NCBI GenBank assembly: GCA_916613615.1
Contig: OU744731.1
Span: 53,395,289-53,459,288, forward strand
Reading direction: 5' to 3'
DNA length: 64,000 nt
Origin: Steromphala cineraria
Taxonomy: Eukaryota > Mollusca > Gastropoda > Trochida > Trochidae
Shown: positions 1-12,066 of the stretch, piece after piece
Numbering within the stretch: the stretch's first letter is position 1
Layout of the letters: every line of letters starts with the position of its first letter
The notes under the pieces: model-generated
Told to the model about the DNA's origin: nothing
The model's database searches: none
Seen by the model: the letters and a program-made list of their open reading frames with translations, nothing else
Translations under genes and position numbers: made by a program

Positions 1-519
1 GTGTTTAGTTTTAGTTTGTTTATAAGAGATATCAGATAAACTACGTTTTTTTAAATATTTTATTGACCTATAAGGTTAGGTCATATATAAGTAATAAGCG
101 AATCCGTATTAACTTTCAAAGACAGATGATGGACCTTTGAGGGTGGCAAAATGTAACAAGAGTCATCCCCATCAAATCAAAATATCAATGTTAAAACTAT
201 TTAAGATTGATAAGAGGACAGATTCATTTATCGAAATTCTAAGTTTCGTTAACATGAAAACAGCATATATATTGAAAGTTAAAAATCGCAAAAGGCACAA
301 CTTCACATGCTGACTAATCCATATACAAAGTTTCATTAAGCTTGTTCCTTATCATATAGGAAATTCCATGTTCCGTTTCCATGGTAACCGCCACAAATCT
401 GAAGAAGATAAAAATTACATTGTACGCATACCGATGGATTCACATACTATTTTTATAAGATTTTAATCTAATAGTTTCCGGAAACGGAATCAGACAGTGG
501 CAGGGCAATGAATTTTTCC

Positions 520-1750
520 CAGGTATAAAATACCGTTGAGATAGAAAAACTTTTTAATTAGTAAGTAATAGTTACCGACTGAGACCGAGGCAGGTAACTA
601 TTTTACACACTAGCTCAACGTTATATTAATCCATTTTCAACATGACATCAATTTTGGTAATGCTGAAATGCATATCTTTATATTAAGAGAAGGTGAAACA
701 TTGACTCTAATTTGAGAAACAATGTCTAATCCAATTTCCAGGTAGCTGACATTGGGATGAGCCTCTCGGCTCTCGTGCTGCACGTGCAATCCGTGCGGGA
801 CAAGCTACCACAATAGAATAATAAGAAAAAAAATAACAAAAAACTTAATTTAATATTAATAATAAAATATTTGGTAACAATGATTTTAAAATAAATTATT
901 AAATATATACTCATGGTGATAATGGTTGACACCCCTAATAATTATAGGAAAGAAAAGTTATATATACAATTTTTGCGTGTCATTTTCGATTATTTTTTTG
1001 TAATATATGTTAGTATAGTATGTACTCTTGTGAATAATGTCCTTGAACATGTGTTATTGTGCAACTAATAAAAAACATAATCGATAAAGGTGAATAAAAG
1101 AAAAACAATAATTTATTTTTTTAAATGTGATTATCCGACATCTTGAGATCCTGATATTGGTACATTGATACAGGTCATCAGTGTGCTCATTTTGGTTCTG
1201 TTAAATAATGGATAATTGTATCTGAAGAAGTTTTGGTACTGAACCCAATTTTACACAATACCTTTCGCGGAACCTGATTCGATAATAAAATATAAAATGC
1301 ATGTACTTTATAGTTTGCATGATGTGTTAATGCAATTGGATGTCGAAAATACCAGAAATTTGATCAATGTTAATAATCCTTGCATTTAAAAAGCTCAAAT
1401 CACTTTCCTGTATAGGGGTGTCAACCATTATTACCATGAGTATATAAAGAAGCATTCACTGTGATGTTTATTCCCAGAATAAATTGAAATGTACACACGT
1501 TCGAACCCATACTTTGAGTGCAAAATTTTTAAATGTCTTGTATTAGTAAATTGCAATTTTAATGATGTCTTTTGATTAGCAAAGTAAACTTCAAAATCAA
1601 ATTTACATCTTTTCACTGTCAGGTGTTCATGGCAATCATAAACACCCGCTTTGTCTGATGAACACCTCGGCACGTACAATATGAGTTGATATGAAAAGGT
1701 ATACTCTAACAAAACAAAGGAGCTAGTGTGTAACGATACTTGACCATTTA
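520..1750. repeat. Dispersed repeat, copy 1
   Basis: This stretch shares blocks, in the same order, with 1970-2930: a GTTACCGAC motif at about 573, a block ending in ACACACTAGCTCAACG, a block near 750-810 with CAATCCGTGCGG, and a block near 1620-1740 with AACACCTCGGCACGT. Shared order across more than 1 kb shows two diverged copies of one repeat. There is no coding evidence: the short open frames are not conserved between the copies. Positions 1-519 show nothing I recognise. The class of element is not clear from sequence alone. Confidence 0.55.
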
Positions 1751-1969
1751 CAATTCTAAACCTTTCTTTAAAATGCATGGAGTGATGTCGTTCTGGTCAA
1801 AGTTAATTTATTACTAGCTGAAAACTATACAAATGGAAAATGTTATAACGTAAACACATGTTGAAAATGCAATAGGTTTGCATATGATCAAAAAAGAACA
1901 TTATATAAGTTATACCATTGAGACGCAGGGGATATGGGGGCATATCAGCCTCTGCACGATTTTTTCATG

Positions 1970-2930
1970 CTTATTGTGGCAGGGTATAAATAATGTATTA
2001 CACCGCTCAAGAGAGTGATAGGTTACCGACTATGACCGAGGTGTTCAAGTTAAATGAACCCTCGCGCACGTGAATCAGGAACGCAGATGCCGTTAGGTCG
2101 AGGATTCATCTAACTTGAAACCGAGGTCGAGGTCGGTAACTTTTTTACACACTAGCTCAAGGCTATATCAATCCAATTTCAACGCTATATCAATCACATT
2201 TCAACAGGAGATCAGTTTTGATAATGCATAAATCCACATCTTTCTTTGATATAATGAGATGGTGAAACATTGACTCTATAATTGGAGAAACAATGTCTAT
2301 TTCAAGTAGCTGATATGGCATGCGCCTCTCGTGCTCCACCTGCAATCCGTGCGGAACCGTACAAGCTACAACAATCGATTGTATGCCCCTTTTGATATTT
2401 AAACAGGTTACAAAAAATAGATTTGATATTCAAACAAACATTTGATTCCAATTATTTGTTGATAAATTTCAGAAAAAGAAAATTAAGAATTATTCACGGT
2501 AATGTTTCTTCTCAGGAAAAATGTAAACCTAAACCATGTGGTCATAAACATTATTTTGTGCTTTCAACAGACCTCTTGTGGATAAGTCACTGGGCTTGAA
2601 ATCAACAGGTCACAGGTTCGATCCCATGTTTGAATTCAAAATTGTTATTGTACTGTTTTATAATATTGTTATTTTAGTGAGTGTATTTAATTTGCAAAGC
2701 AAACTGTGAACTTAAATTAATTTCGGAAATCATAATATCCCCATCGGGTGTTCAAGGCAATAACGCGGGTGTTCATCATGAACACCTCCGCACGTGCATT
2801 TCACAGACAATTGAGTTGGTATGTAACATGAATACTCGAATAAAACAAAGGTGCTAGTGTGTAACAGTATTTATCCAGGGTCACGTGGACCAATCAGACG
2901 TCGAAATTCTGACCTGAGGTAGTATAATGT
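1970..2930. repeat. Dispersed repeat, copy 2, with a tRNA-like B box
   Basis: This is the second copy of the repeat at 520-1750. Positions 2022-2140 form a foldback from GTTACCGAC to GTCGGTAAC with imperfect arms of about 40 bp. At 2615-2625 there is a perfect RNA polymerase III B box (GGTTCGATCCC), with a possible A-box-like stretch near 2582, so a tRNA-derived SINE head may be embedded near 2578-2650. The end of this repeat (ATTTATCC, then GGTCAC and GGACCAATCAGA) reappears at 38850-38885, just before XPNPEP1 exon 17. Confidence 0.5.
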
Positions 2931-3223
2931 AATAAGCCCTATACGTTGTTATTTCTGACAATTTCAATTTAAAACCATCTTTCTAAAGAAATTGTGTGCA
3001 GTTTTGGATGCAGTCCCTTTTTCTGTTTTCAGTATTATATTGCATTCAGAAGAAATAGCGTCATTCAAGCAAAGACGTCACGTAAAATATATTTCGCATA
3101 CTAATTAAAAATATCTGTTTTACAGTTTTGCTTTCCTGATTATTATTTTTAAATTTCGATGTCATTGATTATTGTGTAAGTTAAAAGTATGGTCAATGAT
3201 AGTGTTCTAAAACCTGCTTGATG

Positions 3224-3774
3224 TTAAGGATGTTCGCTCCTCAAATTTATAGTATTAAACTTTTTTTCTAACTTATATTTTTTAAAAGATCAAAGTATAT
3301 GATTGGAAAATCAGCAGTAAAAAATAGGGTGTAGTGTGAGTTTTTTCGAGAAATGACGCCTGATAGTGGGGTGAAGAACAATTTTAACATGAGTGTCTAT
3401 GGGAAAATGAGAAAAAAACTGCTAAAAACTTTAAAATACTACATTTGTAGTATTAAATTTTTTTTCTTTTTTGATATTTTACAAAGTTCATGTTACCCCA
3501 CCGAAATCAATGAAATTTTTTTTATGGTAGTGTGGGTTTTTTTAAGTTTTGACACCAATGTACCTGAAAACCTCCCTTTTTAGTCAAATTTAGGCCATTT
3601 ATGCTGTTAAAGCACTTTTTAGAGGTTCTAAAGTCACATTTTCTTTATTTCATTTGTTTTTTAAAAGTATGTAGATGATGTAGAATATCATGAAGTTAGT
3701 TAAGATGAGAAAAAATCTTTTCTTAATCATATTTAATTTTTAAAGGTCAACAGTAAGGAGCGGACATCCTTAAG
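3224..3774. mobile_element. TTAA-bounded MITE (about 550 bp)
   Basis: The ends are inverted repeats: TTAAGGATGTTCGCTCCT on the left and AGGAGCGGACATCCTTAA on the right, with one mismatch. The interior is T-rich and carries no transposase. The outermost TTAA may be the target duplication or part of the terminal repeat; a single copy cannot settle this. The 76-codon open frame inside is not coding. Confidence 0.65.
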
Positions 3775-4291
3775 ACAAACTTCTTGGTTCGAAATTGGGA
3801 TTTTAATACACTTATCCATAGTAGTTGTAAATATCTTGTGTAAAGTATTCAGCAAAGCTATGCCACCTTTAAATATTTGGATATTTCGTATACCACCTGA
3901 ATTACATTTTGTTGCAATTATACCAATGTACCGAGAATCTTTTAAAAACGGGATAAAACAAAGGGAATGCCATCTTCGCCCGGGTATTTATCCGTTCTTC
4001 AAACGATAAATAGCACATGAAATTGCTCTGGTCCAATACTCAGAATGTACAATTATCAACATTTTGACATTTTTACAAACCACCATAAAGAGAAAATCTA
4101 AAATAGCCAATTCTCTAGGGGCTACTTACTTTTATTCTATAAACTAATCAGAATTATCATTTTAGAGACTGAATTTACTTGTAAGTCTTTTTAGAGAAGG
4201 CAAGGTTATACATTGATGTTTTTTGGCTAACCAAATAAAAAAAATAAAAAAAAATACGTGAAATTCACTATACATGCTAGCATTACCATAC

Positions 4292-4660
4292 TTAAAGGTG
4301 AAGTAGCACGTTTTTCGACCAAAAAATATTAAATTGTTTTAAATAGTAATGGTACGTCAAGGCTAAATGTATCATTTTGATAGTGTAACAAATCTCATTA
4401 CACAAACACATTATCCACAGTCAGAGAACAAATTGTAAATATTCACATATAGTCCATTGGCGGCCATTTTTGTGTGAACACCTTTTAATTCAATTTTTGT
4501 AAGAAAAATGAATTAAATTGGTGAACTTTACATTTTATATTCGATTTATAACTGCTTTATTTAGTTTAAATATATTTTTTTTCCGTTGTGGAATCAATTT
4601 TTAAAACCTTTCCTGACATCACCTTATTTTAGCCTTTAAAATGTGCTACTGGCCCTTTAA
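4292..4660. mobile_element. TTAAAGGGGCAGTAG-family MITE, copy 1
   Basis: This is the most diverged of six copies in the window. It starts TTAAAGGTGAAGTAGCACG and ends GTGCTACTGGCCCTTTAA. The interior shares TTGGCGGCCATTTTTGTG and a block reading TTCATTTTTC or TTCATTTTGTG with the other copies. It has no coding capacity. Confidence 0.7.
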
Positions 4661-4914
4661 TACACATGTCAAACATTCTGGTGTGGTACTTTGAGGATTA
4701 AATTTATTTATCTTTATTGAGACTAAAATTTATACATATATTTACCAAGCTGCTATAGCGTGTTATGCAGTAGAACAGTAAAAACACCCCAAACCCTCCA
4801 CGTTCTGCATTTATATATCAGAACTCTGTGGGTATGCACTTGTTTATTTGATGTTTTGTTTTACCAGAATGAAAGCTTTTGCTCCTTTTAGTCTGCATCT
4901 CAATATTATACAAT

Positions 4915-5013
4915 TATAGACTTCTGTGGAGGTCAATATCATTTTTTATTGTTCGGTCAATATTGTTTTATTCAGGTCAATAAAAAACGATATTGACCTC
5001 TACAGAAGTCTAT
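4915..5013. repeat. Inverted repeat, arms about 36 bp
   Basis: The left arm begins TATAGACTTCTGTGGAGGTC and the right arm ends GACCTCTACAGAAGTCTATA. The loop is about 26 bp and T-rich. It is probably a short foldback element. Between 5014 and 5820 I see no gene; a patch near 5290-5340 is unusually GC-rich (GGGCGCCTTGCCCC). Confidence 0.6.
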
Positions 5014-5821
5014 AAATGTTTTTAAGCAAATCGTAAACAGAAATAACCAGAAATGAGAAATTAAGTGTAAGCAGTTGCTCTCTTCGTGTTTTTGGCATCA
5101 ATATTGTCCAAAATGTCTTTTTGTTCTTCAACATTAACGTCGACAAAGCGATTCGTTACTTCTAGAATGCCAATCATTATCAATAAATCATTGAATTTCA
5201 TTCTGGTGTAAAACAAAACTTATAACAAATGGTAATTGTGGTAATGGCTTATTAAAGATGTTTGACATACCACATTCTGTGTCTTTTCGCATAGGGCGCC
5301 TTGCCCCAAACTACGGGGCAAAGTGCACCGCCTTTGTCGAAATACATGTTCGTTAATATCTCTTTATACGGGCATGGTAGATTAAAAAGCATTTGTCATA
5401 CAATAGCTTATCTGATGAGAATTAGAGACATGCTGCAAGTTGCATTCTAAACATGTTAATATGCCCAGAAAACACGCTTATATGTTAGGGGGCGCGCTTT
5501 GCCCTGGTCTCCCCTAAGCTCTTAACTTTAATGGCCAGTTGTAAAAACCGTTCATAAGATCACTAGTTCTATAAAATTACAACTTATTTGCAGGAGTGCA
5601 ACGTTCGAAGTAGATGCTTAACCGTTTCCAAGCAAACTATAACCAAGCACATTAATATAGATCATTGTAGACTAAGTACAAGTCTTTACTCATTTCTCCA
5701 ACAGTCAAGGTTCAAAATGATGCGCCCACGAGCCGATGAGAATTTTACTTATCAAACTAACCGATTTACCTATACAAAGTTCACTACAATTGCATGCACT
5801 GTCTTGCTGTTCTCCGCAATC

Positions 5822-5860
5822 AACGTCAGTGACGTCAGATGACGGCGACGTTGACGTCAA
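5822..5860. promoter_or_regulatory. CRE cluster A
   Basis: Two perfect TGACGTCA palindromes lie at 5830-5837 and 5852-5859, 22 bp apart, with CRE-like half-sites (AACGTCA, ATGACGG) beside and between them. TGACGTCA is the established binding site of CREB/ATF factors. No transcription unit can be assigned here, so a function is inference only. Confidence 0.45.
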
Positions 5861-6317
5861 TAATATACTCGTGCCAACGTTATCAGGAGTTATCAGTAGA
5901 GATTAAGCAGATATGATTGAAGGCTCGTGTCCTGTCACTATCTATCTATCTTGTGTAGGACTCGCTGAAACCCTTGGGAACCGTGTAAGGAGCTATCAGG
6001 GTCATTTTGATGATCTCAAGATATGGTTAATCTCATTGTTATCAATGTCTCATTATTTCACATTTTGACATATGAAACACGACCTGTCGCTGATAAAGGT
6101 TTTTTTAAAATGATTTATTACACTGATAAAGTATGAATTAATACTGATTGTGCTGATATAAGTAAATGAAACGTAGATTTTACCTTTCAATAATTGCTTT
6201 AATACACAAACCACAATTCCATGTTATGGATTAAGCATTAAGAATTGCATAAATGTTACAAACGAAACATATCTTTTCCTATATACTCACAGATCAGTAC
6301 GTAATGCGTTCTCCGAT

Positions 6318-7232
6318 TCCCTTATTATGGACCACAGAGCCACCAAAGCTACAGTTTATAATCATCACTAGTCAAAGAATCTGTACACAAAGTTTCAGCT
6401 TTCTATGCCTTACGCTTCTTGAGAAGAAGATAATAATAGAGCCATTGGCTCTGTAGCTCATCAGACTTTACATTTGCTTTTATTTTAGGGTGTGGTCAAT
6501 GTATTTCCCCCCTTATTAGGGGCCACAGGGCCACCAAAGCTACAATTTATAATCCTCACTAGTCAAGGAGTCTGTACACAAAGTTTCAGCTTTATAGACC
6601 TTATGTGTATGTATGTGGTGTAGGCAGGTTCTAATGCACTAATGTACTAATGTATGGGTATGTGCGTATATGTATGTATTGTATACATGTACTTATGTAC
6701 TAATGTATGGATGTATGTATGTGTTGTATGTATGTGCTAACATACTAATGTACTAATGTATGGGTGTGTGTAGGTATGTTCTGTACGCATGTACTAATGT
6801 TTCAATGTATGGATGTATTAATGGATGTATGTATGCTTGTAAGCCTGTATGTTTGTATATACGATTGATATGGTTTATTGTATGGTATTTTATATTTTAT
6901 ATTTTTAAGGAATTTTTAAATGTTAGTTAGTGTCTCATAGGCCTGAGTAGGCCGAGCCCTGTTTTAGGGCGTGACACTTTTTTGTAATAAACTATTCTTC
7001 TTCTTCCTTATGGTTTTGGTGAAGAAGATAAAAATATATTTTAAGGGTGTGGCCTCTGTGGCCCTTATAAGGGGTCACAGGGCCACAAAAGCTACAATTT
7101 AAAATTCTCACTAGTCAAGGAGTCTGCACACAAAGATTTCTAGGCCTTATGGTTCTGGAGAAGAAGTCGAAATTCCACAAAGTTTACGGACGGACGCCGG
7201 ACACCATGCCAGTGGCTCTGTAGCTCATCAGG
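6318..7232 (-). mobile_element. Helentron-like element family 2, rearranged copies
   Basis: Blocks of family 2 in reverse orientation: the GAGCCATTGGCTC terminal hairpin near 6438, the body blocks (GGCCACCAAAGCTACA, CACAAAGTTTCAGCTTT), and the left end with ACGGACGGACGCCGGACACC near 7185. A second terminal hairpin remnant follows directly at 7208, and a truncated body block precedes the first hairpin, so at least two copies are joined. A TGTATG-rich simple repeat occupies about 6605-6860. Positions 7233-7640 hold nothing recognised. Confidence 0.6.
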
Positions 7233-7639
7233 ATTCATATCGTATATAAGAAGATATATATAAGTGTGATTTCAAATACTAATGTATGGACAAATGGTTG
7301 AGGGTTGTTAATAAATATTTAACTACGGTATCAATGTGAGTTAAAACACTCAACCTCGGTTATGCTTGGGAGCTTTCGCTCTTACTTCCCGCTCAGCTTG
7401 CTTTCCTCAGGTTTCAAAATCCCAAGCATAGCTTTGCTCTTGTGTTTTAACCGTAACGTAATTCAATTGACAGCCACTTAGGAGTCAAGCAGATATTTTA
7501 AGAGTGCTTCGTTCAAATTAAAAAAAGATGCAAATTTGTATATACATTTACCAGTGTTGGAATTTTCCGGTGAATTTTCTGTTAGTAATAAAACATATCT
7601 CTCGGTCAATAGTAAAAGGTGTCAATGTGTCAGCCACTA

Positions 7640-8355
7640 GCAAAATGTTTCTCAGTGAATGAGCAATAGATTTTTCTCTCGGCCAGTAGTAAGGTATTTC
7701 TCAGTCAATAGTACGGTATTTCTCTGCCATTAGTAAGGTATTTCTCAGTCAAGAGTAAGGTATTTCTCAGTCAATAGTACGGTATTTCTCTGCCATTAGT
7801 AAGGTATTTCTCAGTCAATAGTACGGTATTTCTCAGTCAATAGTACGGTATTTCTCTGCCATTAGTAAGGTATTTCTCAGTCAATAGTACGGTATTTCTC
7901 TGCCATTAGTAAGGTATTTCTCAGTCAAGAGTAAGGTATTTCTCAGTCAATAGTAAGGTATTTCTCATTTCTCAGTCAATAGTAAGGTATTTCTCAGTCA
8001 AGAGTAAGGTATTTCTCAGTCAATAGTAAGGTATATCTCAGTCAATAATAAGGTATTTATCAGTCAATAGTACAGTATTTCTCTGCCATTAGTAAGGTAT
8101 TTCTCAGTCAATAGTAAGGTATAGCTCAGTCAATAGTAAGGTATTTCTCAGTCAATAGTAAGGTATTTCTCAGTCAATAGTAAGGTATTTCTCAGTCAAG
8201 TGTAAGGTATTTCTCAGTCAATAGTAAGGTATTGCCAGGTCAAAGGTAAGGTATTTCTCAGTCAAAAGTAAGATATTTCTCAGTCAAGAGTAAGGTATAG
8301 TAAGATGATTCTATCAGTCAAAAGCAAAGTTTTCTCTCTCAATAGTAAGGTATAT
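7640..8355. repeat. 22-bp minisatellite, about 30 units
   Basis: The unit is close to AGTAAGGTATTTCTCAGTCA plus AT. Variant units (TCTCTGCCATTAGTAAGG, GTACGGTATT) are interspersed in blocks, suggesting higher-order expansion. Each unit contains GTAAGGTAT, which resembles a splice donor. No coding frame is supported. Confidence 0.85.
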
Positions 8356-8636
8356 TGCAAGACCTTTTATTCTCTCCCTGTCAGTTCAACCACTTAAAAG
8401 ATTTTAAAGAACTTTAAAGTAGTATTCATCAAAAGCATCAACTCAAGTTCGTTAGAGTTTCTATTTTGGAAATGCTAATGTCATTGGATGACTGCCAGAC
8501 AAGACTGCAAAACTTTGAAATTGTCTATCATATTAATTTATTTTAATCAAAGAAATTATTATTGACAGTTTTTATTGGATCATAATGTTGAAATGTTGAC
8601 AGTATTAACAAATATGGAACTGTCAATCTAAGTTCA

Positions 8637-9462
8637 TTAACCCTCATCCAGCTAAGCTGGGTCAATATGACCCCACTGTTAATAAATTAAATAAATAGTT
8701 TCTTGGTGAAAATTAAACTTTTATTTTTGTACTGGTTGTTTCTTATGTGTGTTTTATATGCCACAAAAAAAACTGGAAGGTATTGCATATTTATAAATAA
8801 TTTTAGAAGGTTGTTATATACGATCGATGCTATTTTTTCAACTGATTTCAGAAAAGAACAAAAAAAATATGTTTTCAAATTCTCAAACCCTAATGCGCAT
8901 GTATAGGATCTTTGCACCTATTTAATGTATCACATGCAACAGTTTTCACTCAATATTAACGAACACAATTTTTATGACCGCTTCTGCAACACAAATTGTT
9001 ACACAAACGGTTTCATGGGGTCAATATGACCCCACATTCTGAATGACGTTGGGCAAAAGAGTAGATCATTACATATTGATTTTAAAAAACCTACGGTAAA
9101 CTTTAATTTTAATTTAGATTCACAAGAGTTAAGGAAAATGGATGATTGAGGAATATATGAACATTTTAAAAAAATTTACCAACAGATTTTTTTTTCATTT
9201 AATAATGAGAGCTCTGGGGTCAGATTGACCCCACTTAGCCGGATGAGGGTGAAACCAGCCGTTTCAAACGGGTAGGTTGTTACACATTGTTTATTAAAAA
9301 TACGGTAAATTACATTTTTGATTTAGATTCACAGGTGGTTAGGAAAATGTATGATTGAGAAATACATTAAATTTCAATATTTTATAATTAACGTTTTTTT
9401 AATCATTTAAAAATAAAGAGCTCTGGGGTCAAATTGACCCCACTTAACCGGATGAGGGTTAA
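8637..9462. mobile_element. piggyBac-like non-autonomous transposon
   Basis: TTAA at 8637-8640 is followed by CCCTCATCCAGCTAAG. The right end reads CTTAACCGGATGAGGG followed by TTAA at 9459-9462. TTAA target duplications plus a terminal CCC...GGG are the established signature of piggyBac elements. Both ends carry a GGGTCAATATGACCC-type inner palindrome. A second right-end copy lies inside at about 9195-9250, so the right end is duplicated in tandem. There is no transposase frame, so the element depends on one supplied elsewhere. Confidence 0.75.
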
Positions 9463-10190
9463 GATTGAATTTATTTGTTCATCAAGCACCAGATGAAATA
9501 TTTTGTCATCAAAAATTACAATATCCCCGACTTATTTTGTCCATTTTGGGGGGCTAACTATTTCAAATTCAAATTTTTTCCTGAGCATATTTTATTAGCT
9601 ATGACGGCAGTCATATGGAGGTTCATATTTTTCATATTTTCCTTGTGACGTCATCTTTAAACAATGCTCTGCCATCATGGTTCACCTAAGACCTAGATCT
9701 CTTTAGGGGTTAGCTGCTAATCAGCCCATGCTGAGAAGATTTCAAGTATTTTCTTTAATTTCACAACAACAGTAATAAACAGAGTATTATATTTGTGCGC
9801 ATGATATACTATGTTTATGTCACTCCTGCCTAAATATGAGTATATCAAGTGCTCTAGCTCAAGACATACTAATTTTCAGGCACTCTTGTTGTAAACATAG
9901 TATGTCATAGACACTATGATATCCTATTAATTTGTTCTATCATACCAACTCATTTGTCTATACTTTGCTGAAGCCAGAAACAAATGATAATTCAATTAGT
10001 TATGGTATATGAATGTCACGTCAGAATGAGTTTGTTAATATTTAATTATAATTTTTATATATGTTTATATCACACAGCGGCCATGGTGAAATATGATACT
10101 GTAGCAAACTGATGAGTTCAGTGTATCTTGTCTCTATAACAGCCAAATGGAGAGCCAGAATTCCAATAATCATCATTTTAAGTAAAGGAA
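9463..10190. other. Unannotated AT-rich DNA
   Basis: I see no gene. A weak foldback joins GATATACTATGTTTA near 9806 with TAAACATAGTATGTCA near 9894, probably a decayed MITE. Confidence 0.4.
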
Positions 10191-10194
10191 CTAA

Positions 10195-10905
10195 AAAATA
10201 GAGCCATTGGCTCTGTAGCTCATCAGGCTTCATCATCAATTATGCTGTAGAGTGTGGCCGATGTGATTCCCCCTTTGTAGAGGCTACAGGGGCACCAATC
10301 ATAAGTTTCAGTTTTAGGCCTTATACTTCAGGAGAAGAAGATTAAAATAGATTTGAAGGACGTTCCTGTTGCCTTTATTAGGGGCAACAGGGACACCAAA
10401 GCTACAATTTATAATCCTCACTAGCCGAAGAGTCTGCAAACAAAGTTTCAGCTTTCTAGGCCTTATGGTTCTGGAGAAGAAGATGAAAATAGGTTTTTAG
10501 GGCGTGGCCCCTGTGGCCCTTATTAGCGGCACAGGGCCACCAAAGCTACAATTTATTATCCTCACCAGCCAAGGAGTCTGTACACAAAGTTTCAGCTTTC
10601 TAGGCCTCATGGTTCTGGAGAAGAAGATGAAAATAGGTTTTTAGGGCGTGGCCCCTGTGGCCCTTATTAGGGTTCACAGGGCCACCAAAGCTACAATTTA
10701 TAATCCTCACCAGCCAAGGAGTCTGTACACAACGTTTCAGCTTTCTAGGCCTTATGGTTCTGGAGAAGAAGATGAAAATAGGAATAGAAAACTACAACCA
10801 TGCGCGGCATGTGGCCGGATTGTTGGCAAGATCGGGCCAGTGACGTCATGATAACAATAGCATGACGTCATGAAGCAACGGTTTGACGTCATCGGCTCTA
10901 TTTAT
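10195..10905 (-). mobile_element. Helentron-like element family 2, reverse copy
   Basis: It begins with AATAGAGCCATTGGCTCTG (terminal hairpin) and TAGCTCATCAGGCTTCA, followed by about four tandem body units near 120 bp. Each unit holds GGGCCACCAAAGCTACA, a TCCTCAC stretch, AGGAGTCTG, and TTTCAGCTTTCTAGGCCT. The right part differs from other copies: it lacks the CCGT microsatellite and carries three perfect TGACGTCA sites. The open frame across it is not a gene. Confidence 0.7.
10841..10890. promoter_or_regulatory. CRE cluster B (three perfect sites)
   Basis: TGACGTCA occurs at 10841-10848, 10863-10870 and 10883-10890, that is 22 and 20 bp apart, about two helical turns each. It lies at the edge of a family 2 mobile element, about 1.8 kb from the COMMD3 start codon on the 3' side of that gene. 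Activity cannot be judged from sequence. Confidence 0.5.
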
Positions 10906-11411
10906 AGTAACTCAAATCAATATCACTTTTGGTCGGACTCAGGGTCATGGGGGTCAAGTTAATATCACTTTCTGTCGACTGTCGCTTGAACAGTTCTTGA
11001 CCAATCGGATTTCCGGAAAAAAGACAATCACATAATAAAATTAATTACACATTTTTAGGTCTCAAGACTGTCTCCAAGTTCCAAAGCTAGTCTTCTAATC
11101 TTGATTACATATAATAACGTACTTAAACGTAGACACAAAACTAAAAATGATAAGGTATGAATTTTTATCAATTATTGTTTATCTAACTTAGGTATTGAAA
11201 GAAGATGTAGCCCCAACTTTAGGCTATGTGTATATCAATGAATGATCTATCATTTGAGTCAGGGCTAATCAGTTTTATAAACTTCAAAGGTACATCACAT
11301 TTGTATATTTATTACTTGTACATATATTAGAAATCATGACAAATTGTAACATGGCTAAACCATATTTGATCAATCAAACTCATGAAGACGTGGTTTATAA
11401 TAGTTCCATTT

Positions 11412-12066
11412 TTTATTTTTGATATCATAAAAGATAATTTGTGTATTTAGAAAAAACATGATCACACATAATTATCAAATCATTTCATTGTGTTACATTG
11501 TACATCCTTCAGATTTAAACTATCAGGGATTCATTCATCATAACGGTTTCATTTTTCTCTCCCTAAATTTTTCCTTACGCATAATCAACTTCACAAATCA
11601 AATCTTCAGTGGAATGATAAATGGACAAATCAATGCAGCAATCAATACATGTCATTACAATACATACGAAAAACATATTGTGAAAAGCTAATTAAATTTA
11701 ATATCTAAAAATTACATAACACTGCAGTAATTATAATTATTTCAGGACATTTGATTTTACAAAAATATGGTGTACAAAAGTCACTGAGAAATAACATCCA
11801 GTTAGAGATAAAAGTGAAATGATCCAATTGTTCATGGTTCACTTGTATAAGTCTGTAATCCCCTTCATTTTGACAGCTACTTAGGAAAGCTTATGAGATG
11901 CTTTTTCTGGAATGATTCATCCCCTGAAAAGTACCTGTCAGGAAGCAGTTTCACTTGTTTATCGACAATAATCATTTGATTGACTTCTTGATTTCTAAAA
12001 AATCACTATAATAGTCCTTTTTGACAGAAAACTATGCAAAAACTTGAACTGTCACATATGGAATGA
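11412..12066 (-). terminator. COMMD3 3' UTR and candidate poly(A) signals
   Basis: Reading the minus strand downstream of the COMMD3 stop, ATTAAA lies near 11696-11701 and AATAAA near 11412-11417. No other gene is visible here, and the 77-codon plus-strand frame has no recognisable features. Confidence 0.4.

Noticed and set aside
5588..5842. 84-codon ORF ending at the CRE cluster
   Set aside because: It shows no domain and no splice-linked extension; its length is within chance expectation.
7640..8355. Possible CRISPR-like repeat array
   Set aside because: Units are contiguous with no unique spacers, and the DNA is clearly eukaryotic. It is a minisatellite.
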